The notes under the pieces were generated by a model, which saw only the letters and a program-made list of their open reading frames with translations, had not been told where the DNA came from and ran no database searches. 64,000 nucleotides of DNA from Hydrogenibacillus sp. (GTDB taxonomy: Bacteria > Bacillota > Bacilli > Thermicanales > DSM-22653), in contig JADBKT010000006.1 of the NCBI GenBank assembly GCA_014896255.1, positions 28,048-92,047 on the forward strand. Direction: 5' to 3'. Positions 52,692 through 61,550 of this stretch are shown piece by piece (the first letter of the stretch is position 1; the number at the start of each line of letters is the position of its first letter). Made by a program: the position numbers and the translations under genes.

Positions 52692-53641
52692 GCGTCGCGT
52701 ACGTCTTTCCCGGGCAAGGATCGCAGGCGGTGGGCATGCTCCGCGATGTGTACGAACGATCGGCGGAAGGACGGGCGATGATCGAGGCGGCAGATCGGAC
52801 GCTCGGCTTTGCCCTCTCGGCGCTCATGTTCGAAGGTCCGGAGGAGACGCTCCGGGAGACGGAAAACGCCCAACCGGCGCTGTTTGTCGCCGGCGCCGTG
52901 CTGTATACGCTGTATCGCCGGGCGCTTGAAGCATCGGCGCCGGAGACGCCGGCGTTTGTCGCCGGGCACAGCCTCGGCCAGTACACGGCGCTTTTTGCCG
53001 CCGGGGCGCTCGACTTTGAAGAGGGCGTGCGCCTCGTTCGACGTCGCGGGGAGCTGATGAAGGCGGCCGGGCGCGGCCGGGGGACGATGGCCGCCGTGCT
53101 CGGGGCGGATGAGGCCACCGTGAGGGAAGTGCTTGCAGCGCTGCCGGATCACTTGCGCGACGCCGGCGAGATCGTCGAGGCGGCCAACATGAACGGCCCC
53201 GGGCAGATCGTCCTCTCCGGGACGGAAGCGGCCCTCGCTTGGGCGGAGCAAGCGCTCCGCGGGCGGGGCGTTCGGCGCGTGATTCGATTGAACGTGAGCG
53301 GTCCGTTTCATTCTTCGCTCATGGCCGGTGCCGCGGCTTCCCTTCGCGAAGCGCTGACGGCGACCGACTGGAAGCCGCCTGCGGTGCCGGTCGTCGACAA
53401 CGTTACGGCGGAGGCGCTGCCGTTCGATGCGCTGATCGACCGGCTCGCCGAGCAGGTGATGCGCCCCGTGCGGTGGGAAGCGTCGGTGCGCGTGATGGTC
53501 GCCGCCGGCGTTCGCCGCTTCATCGAATTCGGGCCCGGAAACGTCCTCTCCGGGCTCATCCGCCGCATCGCGCCGGACGTCGAGGCGATGTCGCTGTCTG
53601 CGTTGGATGATCTTGAGCGGTACGCCGGATCCGGGCGGTAA
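52688..53641 (+). CDS. fabD: malonyl-CoA:ACP transacylase
   Basis: FabD loads malonate onto ACP. The 317-residue protein begins with V-F-P-G-Q-G-S-Q-A-V-G-M, has the catalytic serine in A-G-H-S-L-G-Q-Y (Ser95) and the histidine in G-P-F-H-S-S-L-M. ATG 52688 overlaps the fabH stop as ATGA and has GGAGGG upstream. fabG follows after 34 bases. Confidence 0.96.
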   Translation: MSVAYVFPGQGSQAVGMLRDVYERSAEGRAMIEAADRTLGFALSALMFEGPEETLRETENAQPALFVAGAVLYTLYRRALEASAPETPAFVAGHSLGQYTALFAAGALDFEEGVRLVRRRGELMKAAGRGRGTMAAVLGADEATVREVLAALPDHLRDAGEIVEAANMNGPGQIVLSGTEAALAWAEQALRGRGVRRVIRLNVSGPFHSSLMAGAAASLREALTATDWKPPAVPVVDNVTAEALPFDALIDRLAEQVMRPVRWEASVRVMVAAGVRRFIEFGPGNVLSGLIRRIAPDVEAMSLSALDDLERYAGSGR

Positions 53642-53675
53642 GCGGCGCATCGAAGGATTTTGGAAGGAGTTGACC

Positions 53676-54449
53676 GTGGAAATGACGAAGTCCAACGAAG
53701 GGAAGGCGGAGGCGCGCGTCGCGCTCATAAGCGGCGCCTCCCGCGGTATCGGCCGCGCCATCGCCCGCGCTCTTGCGGAAGACGGCTTGATCGTGCTCGT
53801 CGGTTATGCGACGAACGCCGAGCGGGCGGAAGCGCTCGTGCGGGAGATCGAAGCGAGGGGCGGAACGGCCGCGGCCGTGTCCGTCGACGTGCGCGACCCG
53901 AAAGCGGCGGAAGCGGCGGTAGAGACGGCGCTCGAGCGTTTCGGGCGGCTGGACGTGCTCGTCAACAACGCCGGGATTACGCGGGATCAGCTCTTGATCC
54001 GGATGAAGGAAGACGATTGGTCTTTGGTGCTTACGACGAACTTGACGGGTGCCTTTTATCTCACCAAGGCCGCCGCCCGACCGATGATGAAGGCCCGCTA
54101 CGGGCGGATCATCAACATCGCTTCGGTCGTGGCGCGGCTCGGAAACGTCGGCCAGGCGAACTACGTTTCGGCCAAGGCGGGCTTGATCGGCCTCACGAAG
54201 GCGACGGCGCTGGAGCTTGCGCCGCGGGGCATCACGGTGAACGCCGTGGCGCCGGGCTTCATCACCACGGACATGACGGAGGCACTCGATGCGGCGGTCA
54301 AAGAAGAGCTCCTTCGCCGCATTCCGCTCGGCGCGTTCGGCACGCCGGAAGACGTTGCCGAGGCGGTGCGCTTTTTGGCTTCCGACGCGGCGCGCTACAT
54401 CACCGGACAGGTGCTCGGCGTCGATGGCGGCATGAGCATGCCGTCTTGA
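53676..54449 (+). CDS. fabG: 3-oxoacyl-ACP reductase FabG
   Basis: FabG reduces 3-ketoacyl-ACP with NADPH. The 257-residue short-chain dehydrogenase has S-G-A-S-R-G-I-G-R-A near the start, N-N-A-G-I-T-R-D, the catalytic serine in N-I-A-S-V-V and the Y-V-S-A-K pair, and ends V-D-G-G-M-S-M. GTG 53676 is chosen because AAGGAG lies six bases before it; ATG 53682 is 12 bases away. fabF is not directly next; acpP has its own promoter in between. Confidence 0.96.
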   Translation: MEMTKSNEGKAEARVALISGASRGIGRAIARALAEDGLIVLVGYATNAERAEALVREIEARGGTAAAVSVDVRDPKAAEAAVETALERFGRLDVLVNNAGITRDQLLIRMKEDDWSLVLTTNLTGAFYLTKAAARPMMKARYGRIINIASVVARLGNVGQANYVSAKAGLIGLTKATALELAPRGITVNAVAPGFITTDMTEALDAAVKEELLRRIPLGAFGTPEDVAEAVRFLASDAARYITGQVLGVDGGMSMPS

Positions 54450-54495
54450 GCGATCGAAGACGATCAGGCCGAGCATGGGCTTCTCTCTCATGTGA

Positions 54496-54524
54496 TGGTC
54501 AAGGCCGCCGGTTCATGCTATAAT
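54496..54524 (+). promoter_or_regulatory. acpP promoter
   Basis: TGGTCA (54496-54501), 17-base spacer, TATAAT (54519-54524) with an extended -10 TG at 54516-54517. It gives acpP extra transcription beyond read-through from fabG, fitting the high demand for ACP. No FapR box is seen here. Confidence 0.8.
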
Positions 54525-54544
54525 CGGTCGAGGAGGTGAGAACC

Positions 54545-54784
54545 ATGAGCGATGCGCTCTTTGAAAAAATCCGCGCCATTATCGCCGACCGGCTCGGCGT
54601 GGAGGAAGAAAAAGTGACGCCGGAGGCGTCGTTTAAGGACGATCTCGGTGCCGATTCGCTGGATTTGGTGGAACTGGTCATGGAATTTGAAGACGAATTC
54701 GAGATGGAGATTTCGGACGAAGACGCGGAGAAGATCAACACGGTCCAAGACGTCTTGGACTACATAAAGTCCCATCAGGGCTGA
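54545..54784 (+). CDS. acpP: acyl carrier protein
   Basis: The 79-residue acidic protein carries growing acyl chains on a phosphopantetheine attached to Ser38 in [17 protein letters not shown] (54531-54536) lies eight bases before ATG 54545. Followed by a stem at 54828-54872 that may attenuate transcription into fabF. Confidence 0.97.
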   Translation: MSDALFEKIRAIIADRLGVEEEKVTPEASFKDDLGADSLDLVELVMEFEDEFEMEISDEDAEKINTVQDVLDYIKSHQG

Positions 54785-54827
54785 TGATCCGGTTGATCAC
54801 CCGCTGAAGCACGAGAGGCATCCGAGT

Positions 54828-54872
54828 ACGCGAGGACGTCCGTGGGTTTTCCCCACCCGCCTCGCGTTTCTT
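54828..54872 (+). terminator. terminator or attenuator between acpP and fabF
   Basis: ACGCGAGG (54828-54835) pairs with CCTCGCGT (54860-54867), with an inner GTGGG/CCCAC hairpin, followed by TTCTT. The T-run is imperfect, so partial read-through into fabF is likely. Confidence 0.55.
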
Positions 54873-54981
54873 GGTCATGGGGCTGTTTTTGCCGAAGATC
54901 TTTCGGCGGGAGAGCTTTCGAGGCGGGCTTCGGGCGTTGATCAGCGGACGTTCATGCCGATCGGGCAAAGGAGGGAGTCGC

Positions 54982-56229
54982 ATGCGTCGTCGCGTCGTCA
55001 TCACCGGGCTCGGTGTCATCACGCCGATCGGTAACGACGTCGAAACCTTTTGGTCCAACCTCATCGCCGGCAAATCGGGCGTCGGACGGATTACGGCCTT
55101 TGACGCCAGCGAATATCCGACGCAGATCGCGGCGGAAGTGAAAGATTTTGATCCGGGCGCGTATATGGACAACAAAGAGGCCCGGCGTGTGGACCGCTTT
55201 ATCCAGTTCGCCGTGGCGGCGACGAAAATGGCCTTGGAGCAGGCGAAGCTCACGATTACGTCGGAGAACGCCGAGCGCGTCGGAGTGCTCATCGGTTCCG
55301 GCATCGGAGGGCTGGCCACGCTGGAGGACAATGCCAAAGTGCTCTTGGAGCGCGGACCACGTCGCGTCAGCCCGTTTCTCGTGCCGATGATGATCGCCAA
55401 CATGGGCTCCGGTTATGTCTCGATCGTCTTCGGAGCCAAGGGGCCGAACGCGACCGTCGTCACCGCCTGCGCGACGGGAACGCAGGCCATCGGCGAAGCG
55501 TCGGAGATGATTCGCCGCGGGTCAGCCGATGTGATGATCGCCGGAGGAAGCGAGGCGACGATCCGTCCGCTGGCGCTCGCCGGTTTTTCCAGCATGAAGG
55601 CGCTCTCCACGCGCAACGACGCGCCGGAGGCGGCGAGCCGGCCGTTCGACAAGGACCGCGACGGGTTCGTCATGGGCGAGGGCGCGGGCATCGTCATCCT
55701 CGAGTCGCTTGAACACGCGCAAGCGCGCGGGGCGAAAATCATCGCCGAAGTCGCCGGATATGGTCTTTCCGCCGATGCGTATCATCTGACCGCGCCGGAA
55801 CCCGACGGCCGCGGTGCGGCGCAGGCGATGGCGCTGGCGCTTAGGGACGCCGGCGTCGCTCCGGAGGAAGTGGATTACATCAACGCCCACGGGACATCGA
55901 CGGACTATAACGATGTGACCGAGACAAAGGCCATCAAGGCGGTGTTCGGCGAACACGCGAAGCGCCTGATGGTGAGTTCCAACAAATCGATGATCGGGCA
56001 CCTGCTCGGCGCCGCCGGCGGTGTGGAGGCGGCGGCGACGGCACTCACGATCGAGCGCGGCGTCGTTCCGCCGACGATCAACTTGGAGACGCCGGATCCG
56101 GAGTGCGATCTGGATTATGTGCCGCATACGGCGCGGGAGTATCCGGTGCGCGTGGCGCTCTCCAATTCGTTCGGTTTCGGCGGGCACAACGCCGTGCTCC
56201 TCTTACGGCGCTATGAGGCGGAGGCCTGA
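54982..56229 (+). CDS. fabF: 3-oxoacyl-ACP synthase II FabF
   Basis: FabF elongates acyl-ACP with malonyl-ACP. The 415-residue enzyme has the Cys-His-His triad: cysteine in V-T-A-C-A-T-G, histidine in N-A-H-G-T-S-T and histidine in [22 protein letters not shown] precedes ATG 54982; upstream in-frame starts lie in the acpP-fabF stem region. rnc begins four bases after the stop. Confidence 0.96.
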   Translation: MRRRVVITGLGVITPIGNDVETFWSNLIAGKSGVGRITAFDASEYPTQIAAEVKDFDPGAYMDNKEARRVDRFIQFAVAATKMALEQAKLTITSENAERVGVLIGSGIGGLATLEDNAKVLLERGPRRVSPFLVPMMIANMGSGYVSIVFGAKGPNATVVTACATGTQAIGEASEMIRRGSADVMIAGGSEATIRPLALAGFSSMKALSTRNDAPEAASRPFDKDRDGFVMGEGAGIVILESLEHAQARGAKIIAEVAGYGLSADAYHLTAPEPDGRGAAQAMALALRDAGVAPEEVDYINAHGTSTDYNDVTETKAIKAVFGEHAKRLMVSSNKSMIGHLLGAAGGVEAAATALTIERGVVPPTINLETPDPECDLDYVPHTAREYPVRVALSNSFGFGGHNAVLLLRRYEAEA

Positions 56230-56233
56230 TATC

Positions 56234-56938
56234 GTGGCGGAGGGCACGCGGTTGGCGCTGGATGCGTTGGAGCGGTCGCTCGGCGTCCGGTTTCGCAATG
56301 CGGAACTTTTGACGCGCGCCTTTACGCACGCGTCGTATGTACACGATGTCGGCGGCGACCTGGAAGACAACGAGCGGCTGGAATTCCTCGGGGATGCCGT
56401 TTTGGAGCTCGTCGTTTCACACTATTTGTTCCGGAAGGAGCCTCCGCTTTCCGAAGGCGAGATGACCAAGCGACGAGCGGCGATCGTCTGCGAGGCGTCG
56501 CTCGCCGCTTTGGCCCGCATGCTCGATTTTCCGCGTTACATTCGCCTCGGCCGCGGCGAAGAACTTTCCGGCGGTCGGGAGCGGCCGGCGCTGTTGGCCG
56601 ACGTGTTCGAAGCGTTTGTCGGGGCGCTGTTTTTGGACCAAGGGCCCGAGGGTGTCGCCGCTTTTTGTGAGCGGCACGTCTTCCCGCGGGTCGAAAGCGG
56701 CCTCATTGACGCCCACGCCGATTACAAGAGCACGCTGCAGGAATGGATTCAGCGGCAGGGGACGACCGCCATCCAGTACGAAGTCGTCGCCGAACGGGGA
56801 CCGGCGCATGACCGCGAGTTCGTGTCGCGCGTCGTGATCGATGGGGAAACGTTCGGCGAGGGCGTCGGACGCTCCAAAAAAGAAGCCGAGCAGAAGGCCG
56901 CCTACGAAGCGTTGAGAAGGCTTGGTGTGCTCGATTGA
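56234..56938 (+). CDS. rnc: ribonuclease III
   Basis: RNase III cuts double-stranded RNA, including rRNA precursors. The 234-residue protein has the signature N-E-R-L-E-F-L-G-D-A-V-L (about 41-52), the second acidic metal site around L-L-A-D-V-F-E-A-F-V-G-A, and a C-terminal dsRBD (about 160-232: D-Y-K-S-T-L-Q-E-W, G-V-G-R-S-K-K-E-A-E-Q-K-A-A). GTG 56234 has GGAGG ten bases upstream. The order fabF-rnc-smc-ftsY is widespread in Firmicutes. Confidence 0.96.
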   Translation: MAEGTRLALDALERSLGVRFRNAELLTRAFTHASYVHDVGGDLEDNERLEFLGDAVLELVVSHYLFRKEPPLSEGEMTKRRAAIVCEASLAALARMLDFPRYIRLGRGEELSGGRERPALLADVFEAFVGALFLDQGPEGVAAFCERHVFPRVESGLIDAHADYKSTLQEWIQRQGTTAIQYEVVAERGPAHDREFVSRVVIDGETFGEGVGRSKKEAEQKAAYEALRRLGVLD

Positions 56939-56962
56939 GCGCGCGTCGACGGAGGAGCGCCC

Positions 56963-59900
56963 GTGTATCTCAAACGGCTTGAACTCTTCGGCTTCAAATC
57001 GTTTGCCGAACGGACGGCGCTCGAGCTTACGCCCGGGCTCATCGCCGTCGTCGGCCCGAACGGGAGCGGCAAAAGCAACATCGCCGATGCCGTGCGCTGG
57101 GTGCTCGGCGAGCAAAGCGCGCAAAAGTTGCGCGGCGGGAAGATGGAAGACGTCATTTTTTCCGGGAGCGAGTCGCGCCGCGGGGTGAACGTGGCCGAGG
57201 TGACGCTCGTCTTGGACAACGCCGACGGGCGGCTTCCGCTCGATTACGCGGAGGTCTCCGTCACGCGGCGGCTGTACCGTACCGGCGAGAGCGAATACCT
57301 TTTGGGCGGTCTTCCGGTACGCATGCGCGACATCGCTGAGCTGTTTTTGGACACCGGGCTTGGCCGCGAGGCGTTTGCCATCATCGGGCAAGGGCAGATC
57401 GACGCCATCCTCTCGCAGCGGCCGGAAGACCGCCGGGCGTTGTTCGAAGAGGCGGCCGGCATCGCCAAATACAAGCAGCGCCGCAAAGACGCCGAACGCA
57501 AACTGGCGGAGACGGAGGAGAACATCGAGCGCGTGCGCGACGTGCTTGACGCGCTGGAAAAGGAATGGCGACCGCTTCAAGCCGAGGCGGAGCGGGCAGA
57601 ACGCTATCTGGCCGTGAGGCGCGATTATCTGGCGCTGGAACGCGATCTCATCGTCTATGAGATCGAACAGGCGCTCGAAGAGCGAGATGCTGCGCTTCGG
57701 CGCATCGCCGAGCAGGAGGCGGCGCTCGCTTCGGCGGAGGCGGAGGCGACGCGGCTCGGCGCCGAGCGTTCTACGCTCAGCGCGCGGCTCATCGAACTGG
57801 AAGGGGAGATCCAGCGCCAGGAAGAGGCGCTCGTTAAGGCGGCGACGGCGATCGAAAAGCACGAGGGCGAGCTGTCCGTGCTTGCCGAACGGGCGCGCGG
57901 CCGTTCGGAACGTGCCTTTGCGCTCGCGCGGCGCCGTGAACAGGTGACGTCGGCCCGGACGGCGCTTTCGGAGGAAGTGGCGGCGCTAGAGGCTGAAGCC
58001 GAAGCGCGTTCGAACGACCTCGGCGCCGCGCAACGCGAGGCGGAAGCGCTGCGCAAAGAACTGACCGTCGACGAGGATCCGAAAGCGCGCCTGGAGGCCG
58101 AGAAGACGCGTTACTTTGATCTCCTCGCGGCGCAGACGCGCTTAGACGGCGAGGTGAAGCGGCTTTCTGCCGCCCTCCGCCGGGCCGAGGCCGCCCGGGC
58201 CGAGCTTCGCGAGCGGCTGGTCGCCGCGGAAGCGGAGCAGGAAAGTCTTCGGGCGGCGCTTTCGGCGGCCGAGGCGGCGCTGGCCTCGGCCGAGGCGCTG
58301 GCCGAACGCCGGGCGGCGGAAGCCGAGGCGCATCGACGCCGGGCGGAGACCGAACGACAGGCGATGGAAGAGGCGCGCCGAAAAAAAGCTCGAGCAGAGG
58401 AGCGTCTGGCCGGAATCCTGGCGGAAGTACGGGCATATGAGGCGGCGGAGCGAACCGGGGCCGGTTTTCAAGAAGGTGTGCGGGCCGTCTTGAAAGCTGC
58501 GGAGGAAGGACGGCTTTCCGGCATCCACGGACCGGTGCTGACGCTTTTCAGCGTTCCCGAAGCGCTCACGACGGCGATCGACGTCGTCCTCGGCCCGGCG
58601 GCAATGAACATCGTCGTCGCGGACGAGGCCTCGGCGCATGCGGCGATCGACTATTTAAAGCGCGGGCGCCTCGGGCGCGCGACATTCTTGCCCCTCGACG
58701 TGCTCCGCGCGCGGGCGAATCCGGCGGAGTTCGAGGCGCTTCGGCGGGAGATGCCCGGCGTCCTCGGCCCGGCCTCCGAGCTCGTCGAATCGGCGCCAGC
58801 GTACGCGGTCGTGCGGCGGTTTTTGCTGGGCGGGGTGCTCGTCGTCGAGACGTTGGACACGGCGACGGCGGCGGCCCGCCGGCTCGGCTACCGTCACCGC
58901 ATCGTGACGCTCGACGGGGAATTGCTTCACCCCGGCGGGTCGCTCACCGGCGGGTCGAGCGCCAAAAAAAGCGGCGCCTTCACCGCTCGCGAGCAGGCAT
59001 ATGCGCAGTTTCGCGCGGCGCGCCGGGCGGCGGAAGCGGCCCTCGCCGAAGCGGAGGCGGCTTACGCGCAGGCGGCGGCGTCGTATGAGGCGGCGGTTCA
59101 GGAAGCATCGGCGGCGGCCGAACGGTTGGTGGCGGCGCGCCGGGCGCTGGCCGAAGCGCAGGCCGCCACCGATGCCGCCCGCCGTCAGGCGGAAGACGCT
59201 CAAGCGGCGGTCGATCGCTTAAGCGATGCAGATCGGGTGGCCGAAGCAGAAGTGCAAGAGATGCAGAGATCGCTGGAAGAAGCGGCGGAGGAGGCCCGGC
59301 GCGCGCAGGCCGCCTCCGATTCCGCGTATGCCGCGCTGAAAGCGTTGGAAGCGGCGGCTCTGGAACGCGATCACGACGCTTCGACCAAGCGCGCTCGTCT
59401 GGCCGAGGTGGAGCTTTCCGTCGCCCGCCTGGAAGCGGCGCTGGCCGCCGAACAGCGCCTTTTGGATGACAAACGCGCGCAACTTGCGGCATGGGAAGCC
59501 GAAGCGGAGGAGCTTTTGCGCGAAGCGGAGCGGCTCTCCCAGGAGGACGCCGAAGATCGCCTTCGCGCCGAGGAAGTGCGCGCGGTGCTCGCCGAGGTGC
59601 GTGCGCGGCGAGACCGCTTGTCGGAGGATCGGATGCGCCTGTACGCTGAACGTGAATCCGTCCGCGCGCGCGTTGGCGTCGTCGAAACCGCTTTGGAGGA
59701 GCAGCAGCGGACGATCGCCGCGCTTACCGCGACGCTGGCCGAAGATCGGCTGAAGGCCGAGCGCGCCGGCGACGTGCTCGATCGGCATCTGAAGCACCTC
59801 GGCGAGGTGCATGAACGGACGTATGAGGCGGCGCGGGAAGACGCCCGAACCCTCACGGCGGCAGAGATCGACGAGGTCCGGCGGGCGCTCCGAGAGAAGA

Positions 59901-60535
59901 AGGCGGAATTGGACGCTTTCGGCACGGTGAACGTCGGCGCGGTGGAAGATGCCGAGCGTCTCGGCGCGCGCCTCGCCTTTTACCGCACGCAGCTTCATGA
60001 TCTTGACGCGGCGAAAGCCAAGCTTTCGCGGTTGATCGAGGAGATCGACGAGGAGATGCGGGTGCGTTTTTGGGAGGCGTTTCAGGCGATCCGCCGGGCA
60101 TATCAGGAGACGTTCGAGCGCCTGTTCGGCGGCGGTAAGGCCGATCTGGCGTTGGAAGGCGACGACCCGCTCACGGCGGGGATCGACATTTTGGCTCAGC
60201 CGCCGGGGAAAAAGACTCGCCGCTTGAGTCTCTTATCCGGCGGCGAGCGGGCGCTTTCGGCGATCGCCTTGTTGTTCGCCGTTCTTTCCGTGCGCCCGGT
60301 GCCGTTTTGCGTGTTGGACGAAGTCGATGCCGCGCTGGACGACGCCAACGTCGGCCGGTTTGCCCGCTTTTTGCAAAAGCTAAAGGACGAAACGCAGTTT
60401 ATCGTCATCACCCATCGCAAGGGGACGATGACGTCGGCGGACGTGCTGTTCGGCGTGACGATGGACCGGGGCGGAACGAGCCGGGTTTACGCCGTGGAAC
60501 TTAAGGACGCCGAGCGGTACGCGGAGACGATGTGA
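56963..60535 (+). CDS. smc: chromosome condensation ATPase SMC
   Basis: SMC dimers with ScpAB organise and help segregate the chromosome. The 1190-residue protein has Walker A G-P-N-G-S-G-K-S-N at the N-terminus, two long coiled coils (about 170-490 and 680-1010), a hinge (about 500-665, V-L-G-P-A-A-M-N-I-V-V, G-G-S-L-T-G-G-S), the ABC signature L-L-S-G-G-E-R-A-L and Walker B V-L-D-E-V-D-A-A-L-D near the end. The coiled coil is strongly Ala/Arg/Glu-biased, as expected at this GC. GTG 56963 follows GGAGGAG. Confidence 0.97.
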   Translation: MYLKRLELFGFKSFAERTALELTPGLIAVVGPNGSGKSNIADAVRWVLGEQSAQKLRGGKMEDVIFSGSESRRGVNVAEVTLVLDNADGRLPLDYAEVSVTRRLYRTGESEYLLGGLPVRMRDIAELFLDTGLGREAFAIIGQGQIDAILSQRPEDRRALFEEAAGIAKYKQRRKDAERKLAETEENIERVRDVLDALEKEWRPLQAEAERAERYLAVRRDYLALERDLIVYEIEQALEERDAALRRIAEQEAALASAEAEATRLGAERSTLSARLIELEGEIQRQEEALVKAATAIEKHEGELSVLAERARGRSERAFALARRREQVTSARTALSEEVAALEAEAEARSNDLGAAQREAEALRKELTVDEDPKARLEAEKTRYFDLLAAQTRLDGEVKRLSAALRRAEAARAELRERLVAAEAEQESLRAALSAAEAALASAEALAERRAAEAEAHRRRAETERQAMEEARRKKARAEERLAGILAEVRAYEAAERTGAGFQEGVRAVLKAAEEGRLSGIHGPVLTLFSVPEALTTAIDVVLGPAAMNIVVADEASAHAAIDYLKRGRLGRATFLPLDVLRARANPAEFEALRREMPGVLGPASELVESAPAYAVVRRFLLGGVLVVETLDTATAAARRLGYRHRIVTLDGELLHPGGSLTGGSSAKKSGAFTAREQAYAQFRAARRAAEAALAEAEAAYAQAAASYEAAVQEASAAAERLVAARRALAEAQAATDAARRQAEDAQAAVDRLSDADRVAEAEVQEMQRSLEEAAEEARRAQAASDSAYAALKALEAAALERDHDASTKRARLAEVELSVARLEAALAAEQRLLDDKRAQLAAWEAEAEELLREAERLSQEDAEDRLRAEEVRAVLAEVRARRDRLSEDRMRLYAERESVRARVGVVETALEEQQRTIAALTATLAEDRLKAERAGDVLDRHLKHLGEVHERTYEAAREDARTLTAAEIDEVRRALREKKAELDAFGTVNVGAVEDAERLGARLAFYRTQLHDLDAAKAKLSRLIEEIDEEMRVRFWEAFQAIRRAYQETFERLFGGGKADLALEGDDPLTAGIDILAQPPGKKTRRLSLLSGGERALSAIALLFAVLSVRPVPFCVLDEVDAALDDANVGRFARFLQKLKDETQFIVITHRKGTMTSADVLFGVTMDRGGTSRVYAVELKDAERYAETM

Positions 60536-60572
60536 CGGTCAGTTTACGGTGCATTGGAAAGGGGGAGGCGCC

Positions 60573-61550
60573 GTGGGGCTTTTTCAACGGCTGAAGGATC
60601 AGCTGGCCAAAACCGGCGAAGCGATCACGAAATCGTTCCACGACGGACTGGCGAAGACGCGCGAAGCGCTCGGCGGGCGGCTCGGGGGGCTGTTTCGCCG
60701 CGGCGGGAAGCTGGACGAATCGTTTTATGAAGAACTGGAAGAAGCGCTCATCGCCGCCGACGTCGGGGTGAACACGGCGGTCAAGCTGGTCGATGAACTT
60801 CGCGCCGAGATCAAGCGCGAGAAGGTGAATCATCCGACGGCGGCGTTGCCGCTTTTGGAGAAGCTGATTTTAAAACGTTTCGAGGACGCTTCGGCGATCG
60901 AGCTCGTATCTGCCGCGTCGGGGCCTACGGTATACGTCTTTGTCGGCGTTAACGGCGTCGGTAAGACGACGACCATCGGCAAGCTCGCGCATCAGCTGAA
61001 AAGCGCCGGACACAGCGTCATTTTGGCGGCCGGCGACACGTTTCGCGCCGGGGCGATCGAGCAGCTTAAGATTTGGGGGGAGCGCGCCGGCGTGCCGGTG
61101 GTGTCCAAAGATCCCGGAACCGATCCGGCGGCGGTCGTCTTTGAGGCCGTGCAGCGGGCAAAGTCTTGGGGCTTCGATTTTGTCCTCTGCGATACGGCGG
61201 GCCGGCTGCAGAATAAGACCAACTTGATGAACGAATTGAACAAGATCATCCGCGTCGTCGGTCGGGAGGTGCCGGGAGCGCCGCACGAGGTGCTGCTCGT
61301 GCTCGACGCGACGACGGGACAGAATGCGCTCCTGCAGGCGCAGGCCTTTCGCGAGGCGGCCGAAGCGAGCGGGATCGTCCTGACGAAGCTGGACGGGACG
61401 GCCAAGGGCGGCGTCGCGGTGGCGGTACGGGATGCGCTCGGCTTGCCGGTCAAGCTCGTCGGCCTGGGCGAAAAAATCACCGATTTAAAGCCGTTCGATG
61501 CCGAAGCGTACGTCAGGGCGCTGCTCGCAGGAGCGGAGGAAAGCGCATGA
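60573..61550 (+). CDS. ftsY: signal recognition particle receptor FtsY
   Basis: FtsY is the membrane-associated GTPase that receives SRP-ribosome complexes. The 325-residue protein has a short N-terminal basic helix, the N domain (about 40-115) and the G domain with G-V-N-G-V-G-K-T-T-T, D-T-F-R-A-G-A, D-T-A-G-R and T-K-L-D-G-T-A-K-G-G. The acidic A domain of E. coli is missing, as normal in Gram-positives. GTG 60573 follows GGGGGAGG. The next gene overlaps it by four bases; in most relatives ylxM-ffh would follow. Confidence 0.97.
   Translation: MGLFQRLKDQLAKTGEAITKSFHDGLAKTREALGGRLGGLFRRGGKLDESFYEELEEALIAADVGVNTAVKLVDELRAEIKREKVNHPTAALPLLEKLILKRFEDASAIELVSAASGPTVYVFVGVNGVGKTTTIGKLAHQLKSAGHSVILAAGDTFRAGAIEQLKIWGERAGVPVVSKDPGTDPAAVVFEAVQRAKSWGFDFVLCDTAGRLQNKTNLMNELNKIIRVVGREVPGAPHEVLLVLDATTGQNALLQAQAFREAAEASGIVLTKLDGTAKGGVAVAVRDALGLPVKLVGLGEKITDLKPFDAEAYVRALLAGAEESA

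Noticed and set aside
56417..57862. A 481-codon minus-strand frame across rnc and smc
   Set aside because: It covers the ends of two well-supported genes and carries no motif.
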